Source: Aliarcobacter cibarius
Lineage (GTDB): Bacteria > Campylobacterota > Campylobacteria > Campylobacterales > Arcobacteraceae
Direction of reading: 5' to 3'
DNA length: 64,000 nucleotides
NCBI RefSeq assembly: GCF_013372265.1
Contig: NZ_CP054051.1
Coordinates: 1,946,596 to 2,010,595 of the forward strand
The translations under genes were made by a program, and so were the position numbers. The notes under the pieces were generated by a model. It worked only from the letters and a program-made list of their open reading frames with translations. It did no database searches and had not been told where the DNA came from. Shown one piece after another: positions 17,311 through 27,800 of the stretch. The first letter of the stretch is position 1. Every line of letters starts with the position of its first letter.

Positions 17311-20300
17311 CTACTATATATGCTCCTTTTATATTATTTATTACTTTTTCAATATCACTATTTACTTTTATTGCACTTTCTAATTCCAAATCCGCTAATT
17401 TAGACTTTATTAAGATTCTTAATTCTCTTTTTCCTTGATTATTCACAACTAAATCAAATAAATCATGAATTATTAATTCATCTTCACTAAAAGGAATAGC
17501 AATAATTAAAGGTGGTTCAACAACCTCTTTTTGTTTTATTTTAACTTTTTCTTTTTGTGCATCAAAAATAGTCTCAATTTTTAAAACACTCATTCTTGTA
17601 AATTGTTCATTTTTTGATATTCGAACCTTTATAGCAATTGGCTCATTTAAATCAAAATTTTCTTGAAGCTCTTTTAATCTATCTTCAAAAAGCATAAATT
17701 CAACTGTTCCATGGTAATCAAGTACAGAAATAATTCCAAACTTTCCACCTTTTTTAGAAATCTTTTCAGTTATCTCTTCAACTTTTCCAACAATTAAAAT
17801 TTGACTTCCATCTTCAAGCTCATCAATACTTGAAGATAAAGTATAATTTATTTTTTCTATCTGTTCTTTATACTCATCCAAAGGATGTCCTGAAACATAA
17901 AATCCAAGACTTGCTTTTTCAAGTTCAAGAATTTCTTTTGGAGAATATTCAGGTAAATTATCTAATTCTATCTCTATTTTTGTAAGTTCATCACTATCTC
18001 CAAAAAGTGAACCTGTTGACATTTTTTTTGCATTTGAAGCTTTTGAAGCACCATCCACAATTTTTTCTATTTGGCTTAAAAGTGCATTTCTAGAATAACC
18101 TAAACTATCAAAAACTCCTGCTTTTGCTAAAGATTCTATAACTCTTTTATTTACTTTACTAGCATCAATTCTTGAAATAAAATCCGATAAATCATTAAAT
18201 TTACCTTTTTCTCTTGCTTGTAAAATAGATTTAATAGCAACATCACCAGCACCTTTTATAGCTCCCATACCAAACATAACAACTTCTTTTCCATTTATGT
18301 TTGTTGCTGAGAAAACAAGATCTGATTTATTTATATCAGGCGGGAAAAGTTCAAGATTTAATCTTTTAACCTCATCAACATATCTTACAACCTTATCTGT
18401 ATTGTCTTTTTCAAGTGTTAAAAGAGCTGCCATAAATTCTGCTGGGTAATAACATTTTAAATAAGAAGTATAAAAAGTAACTAAAGCATAAGCTGCTGAG
18501 TGAGATTTGTTAAATCCATATCCAGCGAATTTTACAATCAAATCAAAAAGTTCTTCTGCATAGGCTCTTGTAAATCCTTTTTCTTCAGCTCCATCAGCAA
18601 ACTGACCTTTTAGCCTATCCATCTCTTCTTTAATCTTTTTACCCATTGCTCTTCTTACAAGGTCAGCACCTCCAAGAGAAAAGCCTCCAACACTTTGAAC
18701 AATTTGCATTACCTGCTCTTGATAAACAATTACTCCATAAGTATTTTCAAGTATTGGTTTTAAAGCTTCTTCAAGTTCATCATGAAAGTAATCAATTTTT
18801 GCACGTCCATGTTTTCTTTCAATAAAGTCATCAAGCATTCCTGATTCCATAGGTCCTGGTCTATATAAAGCAAGAACGGCAACAATATCTTCAAAGTTTG
18901 ATGGTTTTAATCTTTTACATAAATCTTGCATACCATCTGACTCTATTTGAAATAGTCCTAAAGTATCTCCAGTTTGAATTAAATCATAAACACCTTTGTC
19001 ATTTACATCTATAGTTTTAAAATCTATAACTTTTCCATGACGTTGTTTGATTAATTTTATAGCTTCATCAATAACTGTAAGAGTTTTTAATCCTAAAAAG
19101 TCAAATTTAATCAAATCAACATCTTCAATATATTTTCCATTATATTGAGTAGCTAAAGTATCAAGTCCACTTGGTTTAAAAAGTGGAGTTTTATTCCAAA
19201 GTGGCTCATTTGATATAACAACTCCAGCAGCATGAGTTCCAGCATTTCTATTTAATCCTTCTAGTGCCAATGCATATTCCCAAACTCTAGCTGCTAGAGG
19301 ATCAGCTTCACAAAGTTCTTTTATTTTTGGCTCTTTTTCCCAAGAGTTTTTTAAATCTATTCCTAATTCATCAGGAATTAATTTTGCCATTGCATCTGCT
19401 TTTGCATAAGGCATATCAAGAACCCTAGCAACATCTCTTATAACCCCTTTTGCTAAAAGCTTACCAAAAGTAATAATTTGTGCAACATTGGCTCGTCCAT
19501 ATTGATTTACAACATAATCAATAATCTCCCCCCGTCTACTTTGACAAAAATCCATATCAATATCGGGCATTGAAACCCTCTCTGGATTTAAAAACCTTTC
19601 AAAAAGTAATCCATAAGGAATTGGGTCAATATCTGTAATTTTTAAACTATACGCAACTAAACTTCCAGCTGCACTTCCTCTTCCTGGACCAACTGGAATT
19701 CCCATATCTTTTGCAACTTTAACGAAATCCCAAACAATTAACATATATCCTGGAAATTTCATATTATTTATAATATTTATCTCTGTTTCTAATCTAGCTT
19801 TATACTCTTCATGTTTTTCAAGAGGTACAAGCTTTAATCTATCTTCTAAACCAATTCTACATTCATAAGAAAATAAAACTTTATCATTTTCTAAAGAATA
19901 TTCATTTTCTGGTTCAGGTATTTCAAGATTTAATTCTTTTAACTTATCTCTTGTAAATTTGAAATTTGGAGGAGTTGGATTTCCTAACTTTATAGTAAGA
20001 TTACATTTATCAGCTATTTCTTGAGTTGCTTCAATAGCTTCAGGAATATCTGCATAAAGTTTATAAATTTGTTCTTGCGACTTTAAATAAAACTCATGAA
20101 CACTATGTCTTAATCTATTTGGATCATCATATAGTTTATTCATTGCAATACACATAAAAGCCTCATGTGCATCTGCATCTTTTTGTTCTAAATAGTGAGT
20201 ATCATTTGTAGCAACTATTTTTATTCCAGTCTCTTTTGAAATTCTTAAAATTTGGTCATCTACAAAAAGTTGATCCCCAATTCCATGTCTCATAATCTCT

Positions 20301-20848
20301 AAATAAAAATCTTCACCAAATATCTCTTTGTACTCTAAAGAAATTCTTTTAGCTTCTTCATATCCTTTTGCACCATTTTTTACATTTCTCTCACTTTGAG
20401 TATTTAAATGCCAATTTACCTCACCTTGTAGACATGCGGCACTACAAACGAGACCTGTTGAATGTTCTTTTAATAACTTTTTATTTATTCTTGGATAGTA
20501 ATAAAATCCTTCCATATATGCTTTTGAACTAAGATACATAAGATTTTTATATCCAATTTCATCTTTTGCATATAAACATAAATGAAATCTTTGTCTATTT
20601 GTTTTATCTGCTATATCATCACTATTGTGTATATAAGCCTCCATTCCAATAATTGGCTTTATACCTTCAGCTCTCATAGCATTATAAAAATCTATTGCTC
20701 CAAACATATTTCCATGATCAGTCATGGCAACACTTGTCATACCAAAGCTTTTTAGTTTTTTTGCAAGTGGTTTTATCTTGTTTGCTCCATCTAGAAGCGA
20801 ATATTCTGTATGTAGATGTAAATGTGTAAATTGCGGTATTTGTGACAT
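17285..20848 (-). CDS. dnaE: DNA polymerase III alpha subunit
   Basis: This is the replicative polymerase, 1187 residues. The PHP domain opens with THLHLHTEYSLLDGANKIK and SVAMTDHGNMFG. The catalytic aspartates lie in MPDIDMDF (Asp429, Asp431), preceded by PVGPGRGSAAGSLVAY (386-400). The thumb, helix-hairpin-helix (RNAGTHAAGVVIS; LGGADLVRRAMGKK) and C-terminal OB domain are present (ILIVGKVEEITEKISKKGGK). The PHP metal ligands look kept, so proofreading by PHP cannot be excluded. The ATG stands alone, with a 100-base gap to the DJ-1 gene upstream. Confidence 0.97.
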   Translation of the reverse strand: MSQIPQFTHLHLHTEYSLLDGANKIKPLAKKLKSFGMTSVAMTDHGNMFGAIDFYNAMRAEGIKPIIGMEAYIHNSDDIADKTNRQRFHLCLYAKDEIGYKNLMYLSSKAYMEGFYYYPRINKKLLKEHSTGLVCSAACLQGEVNWHLNTQSERNVKNGAKGYEEAKRISLEYKEIFGEDFYLEIMRHGIGDQLFVDDQILRISKETGIKIVATNDTHYLEQKDADAHEAFMCIAMNKLYDDPNRLRHSVHEFYLKSQEQIYKLYADIPEAIEATQEIADKCNLTIKLGNPTPPNFKFTRDKLKELNLEIPEPENEYSLENDKVLFSYECRIGLEDRLKLVPLEKHEEYKARLETEINIINNMKFPGYMLIVWDFVKVAKDMGIPVGPGRGSAAGSLVAYSLKITDIDPIPYGLLFERFLNPERVSMPDIDMDFCQSRRGEIIDYVVNQYGRANVAQIITFGKLLAKGVIRDVARVLDMPYAKADAMAKLIPDELGIDLKNSWEKEPKIKELCEADPLAARVWEYALALEGLNRNAGTHAAGVVISNEPLWNKTPLFKPSGLDTLATQYNGKYIEDVDLIKFDFLGLKTLTVIDEAIKLIKQRHGKVIDFKTIDVNDKGVYDLIQTGDTLGLFQIESDGMQDLCKRLKPSNFEDIVAVLALYRPGPMESGMLDDFIERKHGRAKIDYFHDELEEALKPILENTYGVIVYQEQVMQIVQSVGGFSLGGADLVRRAMGKKIKEEMDRLKGQFADGAEEKGFTRAYAEELFDLIVKFAGYGFNKSHSAAYALVTFYTSYLKCYYPAEFMAALLTLEKDNTDKVVRYVDEVKRLNLELFPPDINKSDLVFSATNINGKEVVMFGMGAIKGAGDVAIKSILQAREKGKFNDLSDFISRIDASKVNKRVIESLAKAGVFDSLGYSRNALLSQIEKIVDGASKASNAKKMSTGSLFGDSDELTKIEIELDNLPEYSPKEILELEKASLGFYVSGHPLDEYKEQIEKINYTLSSSIDELEDGSQILIVGKVEEITEKISKKGGKFGIISVLDYHGTVEFMLFEDRLKELQENFDLNEPIAIKVRISKNEQFTRMSVLKIETIFDAQKEKVKIKQKEVVEPPLIIAIPFSEDELIIHDLFDLVVNNQGKRELRILIKSKLADLELESAIKVNSDIEKVINNIKGAYIVDVTDTSNK

Positions 20849-20918
20849 ATTTTTATAAATCTTTATTAGTTTTTTGTTTATAGTCTATCTAAAGTTTGGT
20901 TTTGAAGAAATTAAAGTC

Positions 20919-20947
20919 AATAAACAAGCCAAAAAAGCTTGTTTATT
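20919..20947. terminator. Terminator hairpin after the DJ-1 family gene
   Basis: AATAAACAAGC (20919-20929) pairs with GCTTGTTTATT (20937-20947) around a C-plus-A6 loop, an 11-bp perfect stem directly after the leftward gene's stop. The tail on that strand is only moderately T-rich. Confidence 0.6.
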
Positions 20948-21490
20948 TTATGCTAATAGACCATTTTTTACAGAAAAATAGATTTCATCACCTTTTAAAA
21001 TTTTTACAATTTCTAAAGCAAATTCCATAGCTGTTGCTGGTCCTTTTGAAGTTACAACATTTGAATCAATAACAACATTTTTATTGTTGATATAGCCTTC
21101 ATCTTTAATTTTTTCTTCAAAGCTTGGATAACATGTATAATTTTCATTTAAAACATTAGCCTTGTGCAGAGCATAAGGAGCTGCACAGATTGCTGCAATT
21201 TTTTTATTTTTTTCTTTAAACTCTTTTAAAAGTCTTTGAACATCACTGTTTTCAGCCAATGTAAAGGCATTTGGAAGACCACCAGGAAGAGCTATCATAT
21301 CAAAATTATCGCTTGAAACTTCAGATATTTTTTTATCTGTTTCAATTTTAATATTATGTGCACCTGTTAAAATATTATCTTCAACACCTGCTGTTATTAC
21401 TTCAATACCTGCTCTTCTACAAACATCAATTATTGAAATTGCCTCAATCTCTTCAAATCCATTTGAAATTGGAACTAAAAGTTTTGACAT
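20948..21490 (-). CDS. DJ-1/PfpI family protein (YajL-like)
   Basis: The 180-residue protein has the DJ-1 marks: GFEEIEAI with Glu16, ALPGGLPNA, and the nucleophile elbow AAICAAPYAL with Cys102. A late VTSKGPATAMEFALEIVK segment is also typical. Relatives act as glyoxalase-like or protein-repair enzymes and as redox sensors; which applies here cannot be told. GGAGAGAA precedes the ATG. It is a single gene, divergent from the FlgO-like pair and closed by a hairpin. Confidence 0.9.
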   Translation of the reverse strand: MSKLLVPISNGFEEIEAISIIDVCRRAGIEVITAGVEDNILTGAHNIKIETDKKISEVSSDNFDMIALPGGLPNAFTLAENSDVQRLLKEFKEKNKKIAAICAAPYALHKANVLNENYTCYPSFEEKIKDEGYINNKNVVIDSNVVTSKGPATAMEFALEIVKILKGDEIYFSVKNGLLA

Positions 21491-21605
21491 ATTCTCTCCT
21501 TTTTCTTTGTTTTTTTGATTATATTAAATTATGTTTAAAATTAGTTCAAGGATATGTAAGTAAGTTTTTAATAAAATCTTACTAATTTACAAAAGGGGTT
21601 TTTCA

Positions 21606-22280
21606 ATGTTTAGAAATATTTCTAAAACTGCTATTTTATCATCTTTAGTTGTACTAATTCTTTCTGGTTGTTCATACAAGTATAGAAGTGCTAATACATC
21701 TGATGCGACTAGTAATAGCAATTTAAACAAAGAGTATAACAAAGTAAAAGATGCGAGAGATCATTTAGATATTGCTGATGATATGCAAAAATATGTAACA
21801 AGTCAAACAACTCTTGAATCAACAATTGCATCTCTTTCAACTCAACTAATGCAAAACCAAAAAATCAATACTGATAAACCTGTACTTATTACATCTTTCG
21901 TAAGACTTGATCAATTAAAAGAGACTTCAGAATTTGGAAGAGTTTTAGGAGAAAGTTTAATAAATGAACTTTCAAATAGAGGATTTAATGTAATAGAATA
22001 TAGAGGTCAAATGGCTGTTTCTATAAACGACAAGGGTGAATATTTCATCTCTAGAAAACCTCATGAAATAAAAAGTTCTGTTCCAAATACTTATGTAGTT
22101 GTTGGAACTTACTCTAGACAACCTGGAAAAGTTATTTTAAATGCAAGAATTATTGATAATATTAGTGGTAAAATAATTACAAGTGCTAGAGCAACATATC
22201 TTCATAACTTAGCAAATGATTGTACACTTTTCAAAGATTGTGCACCTGCTAGAACAGTAAAAATAATTAAAGAGAAATAA
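21606..22280 (+). CDS. FlgO-like outer-membrane lipoprotein 1
   Basis: A lipoprotein signal ends with LILSGC (Cys22), followed by Tyr-rich SYKYRS. The domain from about residue 90 (KPVLITSFVRLDQLKETSEF then GRVLGESLINELSNRGFNVIEYRG) matches the FlgO family. FlgO in Vibrio is an outer-membrane lipoprotein needed for a stable flagellum. The end, YVVVGTYSRQPGKVILNARI and IDNISGKIITSARA, also fits. AAAGGGG lies nine bases before the ATG. The stop overlaps the next, related gene by one base. A flagellar role here is inferred from family. Confidence 0.82.
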   Translation: MFRNISKTAILSSLVVLILSGCSYKYRSANTSDATSNSNLNKEYNKVKDARDHLDIADDMQKYVTSQTTLESTIASLSTQLMQNQKINTDKPVLITSFVRLDQLKETSEFGRVLGESLINELSNRGFNVIEYRGQMAVSINDKGEYFISRKPHEIKSSVPNTYVVVGTYSRQPGKVILNARIIDNISGKIITSARATYLHNLANDCTLFKDCAPARTVKIIKEK

Positions 22281-22864
22281 TGCAAAAATCTTACATAAGA
22301 TTAGTAAAACAAATAATTGTTTTACTAATCTTAACTTTTAGTTTTAATTCTTGTGCTTATAAATATCCATTAAATGGTTCAAATAATTTTCATGCATTAA
22401 TTTCATCAATGGTTGATGAATCAAGTCAAAAAATTAAAAGACATGTAGGTATGGGAGAAGTGGTTTTAGTTTCAGATTTTGTAAATCTTGATAAATTACA
22501 AAACAGATCTCAACTAGGTTTTTTGTTATCTAGTATGTTAAAAGATAAGCTATCTTCTTTAAATATTGTAGTAAAAGAGATTGAATTAGGAAAAGAGTTT
22601 GAAATTGGAAAATCAGGATTTAATCTTCTGACAAGAGAACAAAGTAAACTTCTTTCAAAAACAGTTCAATCAAAATATGCTGCAGTTGGTACATATTCAA
22701 TAACTAGTAAAACTTTAAATGTTTTTATTAGACTTATTGATGTTAATACTGGAAATATACTAGCTTCTTCTTATGGAAGAACTGATATAGATGATGAAAT
22801 TTTAGGTCTTGAAGGAAGCTTAGAAAGAAAAACTCCTACTTTAAGACCTCATTTAGTTTTATAA
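22280..22864 (+). CDS. FlgO-like outer-membrane lipoprotein 2
   Basis: The 194-residue product is a paralogue of the preceding protein: lipoprotein signal ending SFNSC (Cys25) plus AYKYP, then VVLVSDFVNLDKLQNRSQLG, FLLSSMLKDKL, YAAVGTYSITSKTLNVFIRL and DVNTGNILASSYG in the same order. It lacks the long linker of its partner. The start overlaps the first gene's stop by one base. At the 3' end it overlaps the convergent recJ gene by six bases, leaving no room for a terminator between them. Confidence 0.82.
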   Translation: MQKSYIRLVKQIIVLLILTFSFNSCAYKYPLNGSNNFHALISSMVDESSQKIKRHVGMGEVVLVSDFVNLDKLQNRSQLGFLLSSMLKDKLSSLNIVVKEIELGKEFEIGKSGFNLLTREQSKLLSKTVQSKYAAVGTYSITSKTLNVFIRLIDVNTGNILASSYGRTDIDDEILGLEGSLERKTPTLRPHLVL

Positions 22865-24424
22865 GATTTCTTGAATTAAAAAAGTTGGGGTTACTACCCC
22901 TCTAAACTCATTTTTAGAAATTGATAATATGAGATTTAGATTGTTATCTAAATTTGTATTATTATCATAAAATTTTAGAGCCTCAAAAATAAATCCATCA
23001 CTATTCAAAGTAAGTTTTAGATGATTTTTATCTTTTCCTATTAGATCAGTTTTCACCAATTTAGCATTTGAGACATTAAAAATTGGTCTTTCATTTTCAA
23101 GTCCATAAGGTTCAAATTCTTCAATAATAGAGATAAATTCTAAATCTACACTAGAAACATCTAACTCTCCTAAAGTTATAAATTCATTGTGTAAACTATC
23201 ATTTACTTGACTTAATTCTTTATTTATAATCTCTTTAAACTCTTCTAAATTTAAAGCTTCTAAAGACAATCCAGCAGCATTTTTATGCCCACCAAAACCT
23301 ATTAATAAATGTTTTGCCTTTGATATTAAATCATAAAGACTTATTTGTGAATTTGCTCTTGCACTACCCTTTGCAATGTTATCATTAATAGAAAAAATAA
23401 AAGCAGGTTTTTTAAATTTATGAGAAAGTTTTGAAGCCACTATTCCAATAACACCTTCATGCCACTCTTCTCCCCAAACAACAACTGCCTTATCACTACT
23501 TTTTATCTGTTTTTCTGCTCTTGAACAAATATCTTCTTGTAAAGTTTTTCTATAATTATTTAATTCTTCTAAAACTGCTAAGCTTTCATAAGCACTATTT
23601 TGGCATTTTGAAAGTAAAAAATCTAAAGCCAAACTAGCGTCATCCATTCTTCCAGCACTATTAATTTTAGGAGCTATCGTAAAACCTACATCATCTGAAA
23701 CTAAAAATTCTTTTTGAATATGTTGATTTAAAAGTTTAAATGCTTCTCTTTTTGAATTTTTTATTTTTTTTAAACCCTGTTTTACCATTGTATGATTTAA
23801 ACTTGTCATTGGCATTATATCTGCAATAATTGCCAATGTTAAAAGATCTAAATATGAACTCAAATCAACATTTGCTTCTAACTCTTTTTTTATAGCTGCA
23901 CAAAAATACCAAGCAACTTGAGCACCACAAATCTCTTTAAACTCAAAAGTACAATCTTCTTGCTTTGGATTTATAATAGCTAGAGCATGAGGAATTTTTT
24001 CTCCTACTGTATGATGGTCTGTGATAATCAAATCTATATTTTTTTCTTTTAAAATAAGAGATGCTTCATAAGCACTAATTCCATTATCAACTGTAATAAC
24101 TAGGCCATCATCTATTTTATTAGCAATTTTAGGAGATAAACCATATCCATGCTCAAATCTATTTGGAATTATATAATCTACTTTTATTCCTAAATTTTCA
24201 AAAAATTCAAGCATAATTGTAGTAGATACAACACCATCAACATCATAATCACCAACTATAGTTATTTTTTCACCGCACTCTATAGCTTTTTTTACTCTTT
24301 TTGTTGCAATATTAATATCTTTGAAGTTGTTTGGAGTTGGAATTGAAGCAAGCTTTGAATACGGATTATTCAAATGCCTGCTACTTAGAATTTCGAAAAG
24401 TCTTTGCTTTGTAATCTTTGACAT
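22859..24424 (-). CDS. recJ: Single-stranded-DNA-specific exonuclease RecJ
   Basis: RecJ degrades single-stranded DNA 5' to 3' in recombination and repair. The 521-residue protein has the DHH motifs: VGDYDVDGVVST (Asp59, Asp61, Asp63), VDNGISAYEA, LIITDHHTVG and CGAQVAWYF. The DHHA1 part follows with INSAGRMDDASLALD and FGGHKNAAGLSL. This is shorter than the 570-580 residues of many RecJ proteins, with a compact C-terminal OB domain. It follows pyrG with a one-base overlap and ends six bases inside the convergent FlgO-like gene. Confidence 0.93.
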   Translation of the reverse strand: MSKITKQRLFEILSSRHLNNPYSKLASIPTPNNFKDINIATKRVKKAIECGEKITIVGDYDVDGVVSTTIMLEFFENLGIKVDYIIPNRFEHGYGLSPKIANKIDDGLVITVDNGISAYEASLILKEKNIDLIITDHHTVGEKIPHALAIINPKQEDCTFEFKEICGAQVAWYFCAAIKKELEANVDLSSYLDLLTLAIIADIMPMTSLNHTMVKQGLKKIKNSKREAFKLLNQHIQKEFLVSDDVGFTIAPKINSAGRMDDASLALDFLLSKCQNSAYESLAVLEELNNYRKTLQEDICSRAEKQIKSSDKAVVVWGEEWHEGVIGIVASKLSHKFKKPAFIFSINDNIAKGSARANSQISLYDLISKAKHLLIGFGGHKNAAGLSLEALNLEEFKEIINKELSQVNDSLHNEFITLGELDVSSVDLEFISIIEEFEPYGLENERPIFNVSNAKLVKTDLIGKDKNHLKLTLNSDGFIFEALKFYDNNTNLDNNLNLILSISKNEFRGVVTPTFLIQEIL

Positions 24425-26040
24425 TATTTAGAAGTATTTGCCTGTTTTACAAACTCTAATATAATTGGATTTGGAGTCTCAAGATGAGATGTAAACTCTG
24501 GATGGAACTGAACTCCTACAAACCATGGATGATCTTTTAATTCAACTGCTTCAATAAGACCATTTGATTCTCCACAAATAATCATTCCAGCTTTTTCTAA
24601 AACTTCTTTATATTTTGGATTTGCTTCATATCTGTGTCTATGTCTTTCAAAATACTCTTTTTCATTTCCATAAGCTTTTTGAAGTTTTGAGCCTTTAAGT
24701 GGTTCAAATGGGTATTCACCAAGTCTCATAGTTCCACCTAGTGGAGATTTTGATGTTCTTAGTTGTTTATTTCCACTTTGATCCATAAACTCATCAATTA
24801 AGTAAATTAATGGATTTTTTGTATTTTCATCAAATTCTATAGAGTTTGCATCTGCAATACCTAAAACATTTCTTGCGAATTCTATAATACTTAATTGCAT
24901 TCCAAGACAAATTCCAAGGAAAGTTATATTATTTTCTCTTGCATATTTTATAGCTTTTAGTTTTCCTTCTACACCTCTAGCACCAAATCCACCAGCAACT
25001 AGAATTGCATCAACATTTCCAATTACTTCATATGCTCCTAAATCCTCAATTCTTTCACTATCACACCAGTGAATATTTATTTTTGTATTTAGATGAGCCC
25101 CTGCATGAACTAATGCTTCAATTAATGATTTATAAGACTCTTTTAATCCTAAATATTTTCCAACAAACGCAATAGTAACCTCATCTTGTGGAACTAAAAT
25201 ATTTTTAACAAGTCTATCCCATTTCTCCATATTTGGTTTAATTTTTATATTGAAATGCTCTGATAATGGAGTTAGTATTCCTTCTTTTATAAAAAGTAAT
25301 GGTACTTGATAAATAGATTGTGCATCACCAGCTTCAATAACTGCATTTCTATCAATGTCACAAGATAATGCCAATTTATCTTTTAAAGCTTTTGGAAGCT
25401 CTTTTTCAGTTCTACAAACAAGCATATGAGGAGTTATTCCAATTCTTCTTAACTCTTGAACAGAGTGTTGAGTTGGTTTAGTTTTAAGTTCTCCAGCTGC
25501 TTTTATATAAGGAATTAAACTTACATGGATATTCATAGTATTTGACTTTGGAAGTTCATGACGAATTGATCTAATAGCCTCTAAAAATGGAAGACTTTCG
25601 ATATCACCAACTGTACCACCAATCTCAATAATTAAAAAATCATTATCAGATGCTGCTTGAAAAATTCTATCTTTTATCTCATCAACAACATGAGGAATTA
25701 CTTGGATAGTTTTTCCTAAATAACCACCTTGTCTTTCTCTTTTTATTACACTTTGATAGACTTGTCCTGTTGTAAAGCTATTAATTTTTGATAAAGTTTT
25801 ATCTGTAAATCTCTCATAATTACCCAAGTCTAAGTCTGTCTCAGCACCATCAGCAGTAACAAAAACTTCACCATGTTCTAAAGGACTCATTGTTCCTGGG
25901 TCTACATTTAAGTACGGGTCAATTTTCAACATACTTACTTTAAATCCTGATTGCTTTAATATTGCTGCAATTGAAGCAGAAGTTATCCCTTTTCCTAAAG
26001 AGCTTAAAACTCCACCCGTTACAAAAATGAATTTTGTCAT
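24424..26040 (-). CDS. pyrG: CTP synthase
   Basis: PyrG makes CTP from UTP, ATP and glutamine. The 538-residue enzyme has the synthetase start [40 protein letters not shown] and [12 protein letters not shown]-type segment (here [16 protein letters not shown]). The glutaminase domain has [22 protein letters not shown] with the nucleophile Cys, and [12 protein letters not shown] with the catalytic His-x-Glu. It shares one base with recJ downstream. The pairing pyrG-recJ suggests a common transcript. Confidence 0.97.
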   Translation of the reverse strand: MTKFIFVTGGVLSSLGKGITSASIAAILKQSGFKVSMLKIDPYLNVDPGTMSPLEHGEVFVTADGAETDLDLGNYERFTDKTLSKINSFTTGQVYQSVIKRERQGGYLGKTIQVIPHVVDEIKDRIFQAASDNDFLIIEIGGTVGDIESLPFLEAIRSIRHELPKSNTMNIHVSLIPYIKAAGELKTKPTQHSVQELRRIGITPHMLVCRTEKELPKALKDKLALSCDIDRNAVIEAGDAQSIYQVPLLFIKEGILTPLSEHFNIKIKPNMEKWDRLVKNILVPQDEVTIAFVGKYLGLKESYKSLIEALVHAGAHLNTKINIHWCDSERIEDLGAYEVIGNVDAILVAGGFGARGVEGKLKAIKYARENNITFLGICLGMQLSIIEFARNVLGIADANSIEFDENTKNPLIYLIDEFMDQSGNKQLRTSKSPLGGTMRLGEYPFEPLKGSKLQKAYGNEKEYFERHRHRYEANPKYKEVLEKAGMIICGESNGLIEAVELKDHPWFVGVQFHPEFTSHLETPNPIILEFVKQANTSK

Positions 26041-26124
26041 TAAAATACTCCGTAAAAATTATTAAATTTATAAAATATATAAGCTGTTATTGTATCTAAA
26101 AGTTTATAATAAGCAATTTAAAGA

Positions 26125-26148
26125 AGTAAAGTGCATAAGCACTTTACT
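26125..26148. terminator. Terminator hairpin after ccoG
   Basis: AGTAAAGTGC and GCACTTTACT form a perfect 10-bp stem around ATAA, three bases beyond the ccoG stop. On the leftward strand TTCTTTAAATT follows. Confidence 0.7.
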
Positions 26149-26151
26149 ATA

Positions 26152-27534
26152 CTATTTTAGTTTATCCGCTCTTGGGAAGAAGAAAGTTGCATTTCTAAAT
26201 ACTTTAACTTTTTCTGGATCCTCTTTTGCATAAGCCTTTAAAGTAACTATTAAAGGTGTATCTTTTGTATTATCATTTATCAAAAGTTTATTTGTTTCAA
26301 GAATAACAATTTTTTTTGCCATTTTTCCAGGACTTAATGTAAATGGTTCAAATCTTGTGATTTTAATATCAGGATTATCTACAACTTCAAGTTCATATGT
26401 TAAAGTTTTTGACTCTGTGTTTTGGAAAAGTAATAAATAATTATTTGTTACTACATTATCTTCTTTTATTTTATAAAGTTCTGTATCTTTATTTACATTT
26501 AAAAGCATATACTCTTTTTCACCACTCATTGCAAATAATAATCCTAAAACTAAAGATAATGCTACAAAATACATTATTGTAGTTTTTCTAAATATTTTTG
26601 TTGGTTTATCTTCAACAATTGTATTTGTACTAGACCATTGAACTAAAGAAGGTTTTCCTAATTTTCCCATTACAGTTGTACATGCATCAACACACTCAAG
26701 ACAGTTTATACATTCAAGTTGTAAACCTTTTCTAATATCAATATGAGTAGGACAAACTGTAACACAAGCTTCACATGCTGTACACTCACTAGAAGAATCA
26801 GTGAAATCTTTTATTTTAAAAATTGTCTTTTCTTTTTGTTCATTGTATATATTTCCACCTCTTTTAGTAGAATAAATAGCATGCATTGTATCATTGTCAT
26901 ATAAAACTGATTGTACTCTTGAATATGGACAAATATATACACAAAAATCTTCTTTTAAAATTATTACATCATATATTAAAAATCCTGCAATACATAAAAC
27001 CATACCAATAAGAAACAGATGTTCTGTTGGATTTTGTAAATATGCAAAAAAATCAGCAGGAGGAATAAAGAACCACATAAAATTAGAAGCTGCTACTAAT
27101 GATAAAATTGACCATAAAATAACTCCAATAGCTTTTTTAACTCTATTTTCATTTTTACTTAAATCTATCTCTTTTTGTTTATTTTTTATTCTTCTTAAAC
27201 CTAAAAGTGTTGACTCAATTAAATCTCTATAAATAACCCTAAATATTGTTTGAGGACATGTCCAACCACACCAAGCTCTTCCACCAATAGATGTTGCCGC
27301 AAAAATACCTAAAAATAGAAGCATTAATAAAAATGGCATAAGATATAGCTCTTGCATATCAAACGCTGTTCCCATTAAGTGTAACTGTTTCTTATCAAAA
27401 GATAGTAAGAAAATTTGATTACCGTTTATTTGAATAAATGGTAAAGATAAAGAAAATATTGTAGCAATAATATATGCAAAATATCTTTTCTTACGATAAG
27501 AGGTCTTATTTAGATATTCATTTTTTTCACTCAT
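26152..27534 (-). CDS. ccoG: Cytochrome c oxidase accessory protein CcoG
   Basis: CcoG (FixG/RdxA) helps deliver copper and assemble cbb3-type cytochrome oxidase, the high-affinity oxidase of microaerophiles. The 460-residue protein has several membrane helices, GGRAWCGWTCPQTIFR with a CxxxC pair, two 4Fe-4S ferredoxin motifs (CTACEACVTVCPTH and CINCLECVDACTTVMGK) and a C-terminal IgG-like domain (TYELEVVDNPDIKITRFEPF). The ATG at 27534 has AAAAAGG seven bases ahead; a TTG six bases earlier is the other option. No cco structural genes are in the window. Confidence 0.95.
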   Translation of the reverse strand: MSEKNEYLNKTSYRKKRYFAYIIATIFSLSLPFIQINGNQIFLLSFDKKQLHLMGTAFDMQELYLMPFLLMLLFLGIFAATSIGGRAWCGWTCPQTIFRVIYRDLIESTLLGLRRIKNKQKEIDLSKNENRVKKAIGVILWSILSLVAASNFMWFFIPPADFFAYLQNPTEHLFLIGMVLCIAGFLIYDVIILKEDFCVYICPYSRVQSVLYDNDTMHAIYSTKRGGNIYNEQKEKTIFKIKDFTDSSSECTACEACVTVCPTHIDIRKGLQLECINCLECVDACTTVMGKLGKPSLVQWSSTNTIVEDKPTKIFRKTTIMYFVALSLVLGLLFAMSGEKEYMLLNVNKDTELYKIKEDNVVTNNYLLLFQNTESKTLTYELEVVDNPDIKITRFEPFTLSPGKMAKKIVILETNKLLINDNTKDTPLIVTLKAYAKEDPEKVKVFRNATFFFPRADKLK

Positions 27535-27800
27535 TTGCAAACCTTTTTATAATTTAGTAAAATTCTATATAAACAAAGCTTATTATTTGCATAAGTATTC
27601 ATAAGTTTTAATTATAATTAAATTTTAAATTCTTTTTATTTGAGTAAAGATGGTATCATTAAAAAGCTAAATTTATTTCATTTTAGAATTTGTTGCCAAA
27701 AGAAAAGTTATGATAAATAAATTTTTTATAAATATTATTTTTAGGTATTAATTAACCTTTAATTCTATAAAATAAATATTAAATTAAATAAGGAAAAATT

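Noticed and set aside
26894-27232. 112-residue plus-strand frame inside ccoG
   Set aside because: Opposite to a gene with two ferredoxin motifs; no ribosome binding site.
27541-27800. 260-base gap between ccoG and the thioredoxin-like gene
   Set aside because: It holds AT-rich DNA with several weak promoter-like boxes but no open frame, clear repeat, FNR-type site or RNA fold that I could support.
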